From Patella vulgata (taxonomy: Eukaryota; Mollusca; Gastropoda; Patellidae): a stretch of DNA of 64,000 bases. The position numbers were made by a program, and so were the translations under genes. Below the pieces are notes generated by a model. It was given only the letters and a program-made list of their open reading frames with translations, did no database searches and had not been told where the DNA came from. The stretch covers positions 49,958,894-50,022,893 of the forward strand of contig NC_065880.2 of the NCBI RefSeq assembly GCF_932274485.2, written 5' to 3'. Shown here piece by piece: positions 60,401 through 64,000 of this stretch (position 1 is its first letter; each line of letters begins with the position of its first letter).

Positions 60401-62083
60401 ATAGCTTGACTCAATGACAGACCTTACGATCTTAAAAACATGCATTAGACCATTCAGCTACCCCCCCCCCCCACCAGCAGTAACAGATGCAGAAGGACCA
60501 CATTACACATAACAACAAGTAGTTAGTAGATAATTTAACACCAATTATAGATGGTAAAGTGTGACCATAACATGAGAAAATCAACTATCATTCTATGTCA
60601 TTTGAGAAAAACTAGAAAACAGGTAAACAACAATATTTTAATTTTGAAAAAAATAATATTATTATGTGTTTATAAACAGTGTTTTCACAAAAATTAAAAA
60701 TACTTGAGTTAAGAGATCTCTTGAAATTAGATAAACCCTAAAAAAAAAAAAAGCTCTCTTAATTGTTTTCATTTACATATTACACAACATCTATATTTAT
60801 TTTCTTAATATAATCTATTATCATTCACTAAAATATCTGAAGTTCTTGGAATGCTGGCTTAACTCTTTTGTTCTGTTGAATTCCAGTAAATTTGATATTT
60901 TGGCAGGTGCACATTGTTAAATATAAATTCTGAGCATTTTCAGTCAACATTATCAGTATTTTATCCCAAAAAAAAAAAACTACTTGACATCACCTGTATC
61001 AACAAGAACAACAGCTATATGTTCAAAATATTGTAAAAGTATCTTAAATAAATATCAATAATACCATATGATTGTATAGTCGTACAAATGTCAAATTATT
61101 CAAGGTCTGTACATTTAAATATGATTGAAAATAAAACGCGAAATTCTTAAAAAGCTTCACTTAGATAAATACACATATTTCAAGCAAAAAGCAAACACTG
61201 ATCACAATTACATTTTTACTGTTGATATGGCATAGTAGGGTCATTATAGGTTCGAACTGTATATAGATATCTGGAAGAGTTTGATGATATTATCACAATT
61301 TAATCCTGACATTTCAATATTCCTAAACATTGTAATAAAAATACAGTTATACTAAGAATTACCAATGTATTTATTTTATATCCAAAAAAAACAACAATGT
61401 CAAACACTTTTATTCTTCTCAATGAAAGATTTCTCATCTATCAAAAACATATCAGTCTATCTAGCCATCATTACGAATATTTACCATAAAAGTTACTTGA
61501 ATTGCATTTCCTGTGGTAGTCATACTTAGCAGGAATAAAAACGGCACATTGTTAAGCTGTCTTTCTTAATCTGCCAAATTTATTGTTGGGAGATATTTAA
61601 AGAATTAGTAACATTTCAAATAATTATTTGCTAATTTCTTCAAAATTGTCATTGAATAATTGTTGTATAACGCATTGACATTTTACAGTATCTGATTAAC
61701 CAAAAGTTGTTAGACATAAACAAGCATTAATCGAAATGGCAAACTCATTTATAATAATCTTTCCACCTGCTCAATGTCCAAGAATACATTTCAAACACAG
61801 GAATTTACTGGAATTTAGTGAGAGATGCAGATTGCTTTAACATGATTTTACTTCCTTTTCTCTGGGAAGAGGAGAAGATTTATGATTGTAATAACTGTTA
61901 AAAGTTTATCTGTTAAAGCTTACCATCTTCAATATAACAAGGTAAATTATGAGATAGTATCAGTCTTCCCATAAACTCTTCAGTTGATACATTTACTGGA
62001 ATTGTAACAGGAACTGTCAATGTTGATTTCATATCTTTACTGGTAAATGTAAAGCTAAATTCTTTTTCAATGGAATGTTGCAT
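38828..62083 (-). CDS. FERRY3 (C12orf4): FERRY endosomal Rab5 effector complex subunit 3 (C12orf4 ortholog), complete CDS, 562 aa
   Basis: Subunit of the five-part FERRY complex (TBCK, PPP1R21, C12orf4, CRYZL1, GATD1), a Rab5 effector that tethers mRNAs to early endosomes; cytosolic. Coding exons in gene order: 61924-62083, 59286-59431, 56217-56398, 53862-53961, 53075-53199, 52017-52117, 49205-49289, 43929-44050, 42755-42951, 41217-41450, 39212-39337, 38828-38938 (1689 bases, all phases agree). Recognised from memory of the human protein: [57 protein letters not shown] followed by [41 protein letters not shown] and [16 protein letters not shown]. The length is close to the human 552 aa. Exon 9 adds a Ser-rich stretch absent from my memory of the vertebrate protein. 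It has no transmembrane or catalytic motif. The introns are large and loaded with repeats; intron 7 alone is about 5.2 kb. Confidence 0.93.
39385..39512 (-). repeat. SINE family B 3' end with (AG)n tail, FERRY3 intron 10-11
   Basis: A pure AG run of about 28 bases (39386-39413), then GGGTTTAACATCCACTCGAC, AGGTCATTTCAGGACTAACA and GCTTGCACTTAGGGGTC. The copy breaks off into the repeat at 39520. Confidence 0.8.
39530..40465. repeat. Composite repeat with 120-bp-type internal units and a nested palindromic insert
   Basis: Starts AGGTTGCCAGGCAACA, then diverged units of TTCATACAGATC, ATAACTTTTGTCATTC, CACAAGGTTCAACAAAG and AACAAGGGC-ATAACTC. It ends in the module CCAACAGTGAGGCTGATTTC ... CAAAATAAATAGATGAC also found at 44115, 59547 and, inverted, 30842. 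A related copy lacking the nested insert lies at 57045-57460. The insert (about 39580-39862) is described separately. Confidence 0.65.
39580..39862. repeat. Insert of CCGGTATTTAGTG inverted repeats with telomere-like core
   Basis: Left half: ACTAAATACCGG-type motifs and CCGGAAAACACC. Right half: their inverses (CCGGTATTTAGTG, GGTGTTTT). Between them at 39725-39739 is CCCTAACCCTAACCC. The related repeat at 57060 lacks this segment, so it was inserted after the host repeat spread. Confidence 0.6.
41160..41197. other. Perfect 17-bp hairpin next to FERRY3 exon 10 donor
   Basis: AGCAACGTTTCGACGAG (41160-41176), loop AACC, then the exact inverse (41181-41197). It begins 20 bases into intron 10 on the minus strand. 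GC-richer than its surroundings. Confidence 0.85.
42085..42290 (+). repeat. Diverged SINE family A (FERRY3 intron 9)
   Basis: CATGTTGGCTCAGCTAGTAA (head), GTTTTGGCCTAGAAAGTTG, GTGGTTTCCCCTTGTCAGTG and GTCCTGTGTACATCATG in family-A order. The 3' part is replaced by the minisatellite that starts at about 42293. Confidence 0.65.
42293..42752. repeat. Minisatellite of about 33 bp repeating the exon 9 donor sequence
   Basis: Around 13 units of TATGTTTTTCTGTACCTGAG-AAACTAATTTTAG on the plus strand, in two blocks (42293-42530 and 42575-42752). On the gene strand each unit reads CTCAGGTACAGA, identical to the 12 bp at the exon 9 5' splice site (CTCAG before 42755, GTACAGA after). At least four units keep an AG/GTAC core. 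Confidence 0.85.
44115..44225. repeat. Solo terminal module of the composite repeat
   Basis: AACAAGCCAACAGTGAGGCT, then CCAAAATCCCAAAATAAATA and TTCAAAAGTATCAAGCAATC. Same module as 40363-40460 and 59547-59655, here without an internal array and directly abutting the LINE at 44250. Confidence 0.7.
44250..45697 (+). mobile_element. Young 5'-truncated CR1/L2-like LINE with intact RT frame
   Basis: The open frame continues to TAG at 45615. Motifs: [20 protein letters not shown] at the junction, [18 protein letters not shown] (RT block with catalytic Asp), [30 protein letters not shown] (YADD near residue 159 counted from 44296), [20 protein letters not shown] at the C-terminus. The 3' UTR ends GACGCTATATAAAACTTC and an (ATT)n tail (45677-45697). 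Endonuclease and RT N-terminus are absent: typical target-primed 5' truncation. It lies antisense in FERRY3 intron 7. The unbroken 1.3 kb frame implies a recent insertion. Confidence 0.9.
47251..47400 (+). repeat. 75-bp tandem duplication
   Basis: TGCCTTTTGATCAAAACTTT ... GGAATTTGCACTCACATCTA at 47251 recurs at 47326 with a few substitutions; the step is 75 bp. In FERRY3 intron 7. Confidence 0.85.
47699..47751. other. Perfect 19-bp inverted repeat bordering the repeat array
   Basis: TTGATATGATAGAGAACAC (47699-47717), 15-bp spacer containing CGCCCGC, and the exact inverse (47733-47751). It stands directly before the tandem array that starts near 47800. Confidence 0.9.
47780..48730 (-). repeat. 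Composite repeat array, alternating A and B units (FERRY3 intron 7)
   Basis: Inverted relative of 29897-30885. Units of about 140 bp alternate between type A (GAACTCCATCAAGGCATTCA, ACACCAAGTTTGAACAT, GAAGGAGAGTTATTGTGTTC) and type B (AAACTTAGTCA-GGTA, GAAACTATACACCAAGTTTC, ACTAAAGTTATCATGTTC), giving a higher-order step of about 280 bp. The first units are the most diverged. Confidence 0.75.
48735..48875. repeat. Partial copy of the GCATTATGTAAGAGCT MITE family
   Basis: AACAGTGATAACTTTGTTCA, AAAGTAATTTGAATGAAATT and CATTATCTATTTTGGAACT, then CATAACACATCTTT, match the end of the copy at 62241-62680. Confidence 0.6.
49690..50735 (+). repeat. Large inverted repeat, arm 1 (FERRY3 intron 6)
   Basis: Inverse of 55485-56030. 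Bases 50630-50713 match 55504-55587 perfectly over 84 nt, and similarity extends to both arm ends. This arm is longer because a MITE (49890-50425) interrupts it. Confidence 0.85.
49890..50425. mobile_element. MITE inserted into inverted-repeat arm 1
   Basis: Ends AAAGATACATTATGG and CTCTTGCATAATGCATG are loosely inverted. The interior shares GACAGGCGTTAACTCC-side spacer and AAATTACTTTATTCTGAAC with the other family copies (inverted). The other arm (55485-56030) runs uninterrupted across the insertion point, so the empty site is known. Confidence 0.65.
52165..52437 (-). repeat. SINE family B, full length (FERRY3 intron 5)
   Basis: Inverted. (AG)n at 52175-52191, GGGGTTAATGTTCAGTCGAC, AATTTGCTTGCGCGTAGGG, AAACCCATGAGGTTGGACAG, TACAACCGGGGAATCTAAAC and CTAACCATTCGGCCATCTAA, ending in CCCCCAAC. 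Located less than 50 bp from exon 6. Confidence 0.88.
54103..54462 (+). repeat. SINE family A, full-length reference copy (FERRY3 intron 3)
   Basis: Starts AGCCACGGTGGCTAGAACGC (A box), B box GGTCGCGTGTTCGATCCCTG at about 54140, then GGCGTGGTTTCCCCTTGTCG, ACAGCTGTCTAGTCCTCGG, CAGTTGGAATTTCGATATAA, GAGTAGGCCGTAGTGCAGG, TGCCCGTCTTCATTAGCCCA, GGACATTAAACTCCATTTC and a CATTTCATTC tail. About 360 bp. Confidence 0.92.
54735..55290 (+). repeat. Degenerate tandem repeats (about 95-bp and about 230-bp steps)
   Basis: ACCACAATTAAAAATCACAT, AAATATTCAAATCCCGTACG and CATATTTAATTCCTGTACGG recur at 54750, 54840 and 54900. AATATTCCT-CAAAATTA followed by TTTATACGGCAGCAAAT recurs at 55037 and 55247. FERRY3 intron 3. 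Confidence 0.75.
55485..56030 (-). repeat. Large inverted repeat, arm 2 (FERRY3 intron 3)
   Basis: Uninterrupted inverse of arm 1 (49690-50735). Shared landmarks: CCGACAAAG, GGTAGGTGTATAGACAGTAT, CCTAATCAACCCAGCCTATT and ATATTAATTTTGGAATTTTT. It ends near GTCCGGAATATACGGGCGAA. Confidence 0.85.
57045..57470. repeat. Composite repeat copy without nested insert (empty site)
   Basis: AGGTTGCCAGGCAATGACAC, CCACAGCAGCTAAATCGTCC, AACAAGGGTTGTCGCATA, then units of ACAGATCAAATGATAACTTT and TTAACTCTAGAAGTAATTAA. Parallels 39540-40160 but lacks the 39580-39862 segment. Confidence 0.7.
58931..59242 (-). repeat. SINE family A (FERRY3 intron 2, 43 bp from exon 2)
   Basis: Inverted. TGAAATGAAATGAAATGGGG tail at 58931, TTCTGCTCCAACTGGGCTGA, GCCAGGGATCTTTTATGTGC, GACTAGACAGCTGTCCTTGT, GGATCGAACACGCGACCTCC (B box) and GGGCCACGGG head remnant. 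Confidence 0.88.
59547..60345 (-). repeat. Composite repeat copy with terminal module and A/B units (FERRY3 intron 1)
   Basis: Module CCAAGAGTGAGGCTGATGTT and CTCAAAATAAATAGATGATA at 59547-59655, then about 140-bp units with GAACTCAGTCAAGACATTCA, CACCAAGTTTAAACATTCTA, AACTTAGTCAAGGTATTGC and ATCACTCTCA. Same family as 29897-30885 (inverted) and 47780-48730. Confidence 0.75.
60388..60478 (-). repeat. SINE family B head fragment
   Basis: CTTGACTCAATGACAGACCT, ATGCATTAGACCATTCAGCT and a run of 12 C are the inverted head of family B. The body is lost. Confidence 0.55.
60479..61923. other. FERRY3 intron 1, part without recognised elements
   Basis: AT-rich with A runs (60739, 60967, 61384). I see no reading frame, repeat family or RNA gene. 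Confidence 0.5.
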
Positions 62084-62101
62084 TTTGATATTTTACCAAA
62101 T
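62084..62101 (-). other. 5' UTR stub of FERRY3 with upstream splice acceptor
   Basis: Reading the minus strand, TTTACAG precedes 18 bases that lead directly into the ATG at 62083. This looks like a 3' splice site, so the first coding exon is exon 2 or later and a non-coding leader exon lies to the right, in 62102-64000 or outside the window. I could not locate the leader exon or promoter. Confidence 0.55.
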
Positions 62102-62186
62102 CTGTAAATACAAAAGAGCCGAATACATTAACAATTAAATATTTAAAACAGGATAGCCTCCCTTTAAATGATATCATTTGGCTTCT

Positions 62187-62250
62187 GGAATGAAATGAAA
62201 TGGAGTTTATTGTCCTACTGCTCTGCTCCAACTGAGCTAATGAAGAGCAT
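62187..62250 (-). repeat. SINE family A tail fragment
   Basis: GGAATGAAATGAAATGGAGT, then CCTACTGCTCTGCTCCAACT and GAGCTAATGAAG, cut off where the MITE at 62251 begins. Confidence 0.75.
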
Positions 62251-62690
62251 TTACCAAAACAATAAATACAAAAGAGCTGAATACATTAAACATAGATTAT
62301 GCAAGAGCTCAATCTGCCTATTGCATGTCTTTCTTTTGGTTGAAATGTGATATAAACTATTAATTAGACATTTATTAACAAAACAAGACCATAATCGATT
62401 CTCGATGTCATCGGATACTCAAGATTTTAACTAGACTAGAACGGTTCGCCATTTAAAAATTTCATTCAAAAATGGGAAAGCGAGACTAAGTCTTGAATAT
62501 ACCAGTGCCCTGGTTACCACAATGCACACATCTTGTCAAAACTATAAACAGTGATAACTTGGCTCAGAATGAAGTAATTTGAATGAAATTTTCATTTTAC
62601 ATTATCTATTTTTGAGCTATTAAAACAAGAATGGTCAGCCCTTTATCTAAATCTTACATAATGTATCTTTAAAAATTAAATATTTAAAAA
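62251..62690. mobile_element. TIR MITE, GCATTATGTAAGAGCT family, upstream of FERRY3
   Basis: ATTATGCAAGAGCTCAATCT, ACATTTATTAACAAAACAAG, AACAGTGATAACTTGGCTCA, GAATGAAGTAATTTGAATGA and ATCTTACATAATGTATCTTT at the right end. The right end inverted (AAAGATACATTATGTAAGA) matches the left end of the copy at 25350. Confidence 0.65.
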
Positions 62691-62691
62691 A

Positions 62692-62976
62692 GACTTGAAA
62701 TGGAGTATAACATTCTACTCTACGGCCTACTCTTATATTGAATTCCAACTGCCAAGGGATCTTTTATGTGCAGTCCAATGTGTACACAGGACCTCGGTTT
62801 TTCATGCCATCCAAGCGACTAGACAGCTGTCCTTGTAGCCCTCAATCCTGCACCACTGACAAGGGGAAACCCCGCTGGAAAATCATGATTAACTTTCTCG
62901 GCCAACCCCAAGAGTGAACCCACAACATCTAGGCTAGCGATGCTGCATCTTACTCACTGAGCTATTGTGGCTTCCT
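62692..62976 (-). repeat. SINE family A copy upstream of FERRY3
   Basis: Inverted. ACTTGAAATGGAGTATAACA, GAATTCCAACTGCCAAGGGA, GTGTACACAGGACCTCGGTT, GACTAGACAGCTGTCCTTGT, GACAAGGGGAAACCCCGCTG, an eroded B box and TCACTGAGCTATTGTGGCTT (head). It lacks the middle of the 3' half. Confidence 0.8.
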
Positions 62977-64000
62977 GATTTTGCTTCTAAAATGTAGTTC
63001 AGATATAAATGTGTCTTTGCATTTATACTAGAGACATGTACAAAACCATTGGATGGTAACCATATCCAAACTACATGTACCTTGAAAAATATATTGGCTA
63101 CCAAAAACATATCTTCAAATGACCTTTTTTTTTAACAATTTGCAAAACTGGTATTTAGTAGATGAATGGTGCACTTGCAAAAAGATGAATGAATGAGTGC
63201 AGGCATTATAGGTAAACTTGTAAATAATCCAGATCAGATTCATTTAATTTGTTTAATCAATTATAAAGGAACATATCTTTCAATCAAATGAAGTTTAACA
63301 GCTACTTTGCTGTGGACCCAAGGTTTTTCGTCCCAAAATTGAAAAAGGATGTAAAAGTATTTTAATTTTTCTTAACAAATCATCATATTTTTTTAAAAAC
63401 TGAATTGCCATAGCCTACATAAAAATAAATATTTACTATATAGATAATGATACTCTTATACAAGGGAACCTGATAAAGTTTACTGATTATTTATTACAGA
63501 AATATTTTACACTTCTCAACTTATGGTAGATGTTGGACAGATAGTGTTAAAATGTTCAGACTGAATCCTGTGTAGGCCTAGTCAGTCACACCATCTCTCT
63601 TAACCAACCGTGCTGATCTTAATGTAACTTTCCAAGACTGATTCATCAGGACTGAATGCCAATTATACAGTGGTACTATACTCCATCCAAAATTGTAAAA
63701 AAATATGGACCAAAGGCCTTCCTTAAACTTTGCTGATGTGCCCATTATTGAAAAGATAAAGGTATATAATTGTTCTTTCAAAATTATACTGAGATATATT
63801 ATTTTACTATAATCATAGCATTCAGTGACACTTATTTTGTGACTAGGCTGGACTAGGTAATGATTTTATAGTTTTACTCTTCCCTGGACACCTGATACTA
63901 CTTCAATGTTATTATTTTGATTAATTTACATTTTGGAAAGTCTACTTATTAGAAATTCAATTTTCCTGTTATGGACTCTTTGTCTTCCCCTTAGGATTTG
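62977..64000. other. Right end of window, no gene recognised
   Basis: AT-rich, only short reading frames. It may include the FERRY3 promoter or leader exon, but I cannot place either. Confidence 0.4.

Overview
This is a 64 kb, AT-rich, intron-rich animal nuclear window, almost certainly molluscan. A limpet-like gastropod is my best guess, judged only from gene style and the repeat landscape; no marker in the window fixes the species. It carries three spliced protein-coding genes. All were assembled by eye from exons with GT/AG borders and matching codon phases. There are no prokaryotic features, no CRISPR array, no rRNA and no convincing functional tRNA gene.

Layout. (1) 1-15253, + strand: the C-terminal part (739 codons plus stop, 12 exons) of a plasma-membrane sodium/calcium exchanger of the NCX/SLC8 family, from the first alpha repeat through the regulatory loop to the second alpha repeat and the stop. 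The N-terminus lies upstream of the window. (2) 15254-23309: intergenic, full of SINE and MITE copies. (3) 23310-28955, + strand: a complete classical protein disulfide isomerase (P4HB/PDIA1 type, 497 aa, two WCGHC active sites, RDEL tail, 11 exons). A compact upstream region holds a perfect 12-bp inverted repeat of CACGTG-type sites and an ERSE-like site. (4) 28956-38827: intergenic, with a tandem-array repeat of about 145-bp units, SINEs and a decayed LINE. (5) 38828-62083, - strand: the complete coding region (562 aa, 12 coding exons) of the ortholog of human C12orf4/FERRY3, a subunit of the Rab5-binding FERRY complex that links mRNAs to early endosomes. Its first coding exon is preceded by a splice acceptor, so a 5' non-coding exon lies further toward or beyond the right end.

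The three genes have no obvious joint pathway and share no promoter. Most remaining sequence is repeats: two tRNA-headed SINE families (one ending in ATTTC-type repeats, one in CT repeats), several terminal-inverted-repeat MITEs with clean target duplications, a 5.8 kb TIR element that makes up most of one NCX intron, a young 5'-truncated LINE, and a composite repeat family with shared ends but different internal arrays.

Observations most worth a second look: a minisatellite in FERRY3 intron 9 whose unit repeats the 12 bp spanning the exon 9 splice donor, giving a row of decoy 5' splice sites; a large inverted repeat, with one 84-nt perfect stretch, in the introns on either side of FERRY3 exons 4-6, a geometry that favours circular RNA; and the loss of the acidic Ca2+-site segment in the second Calx-beta domain of the exchanger.
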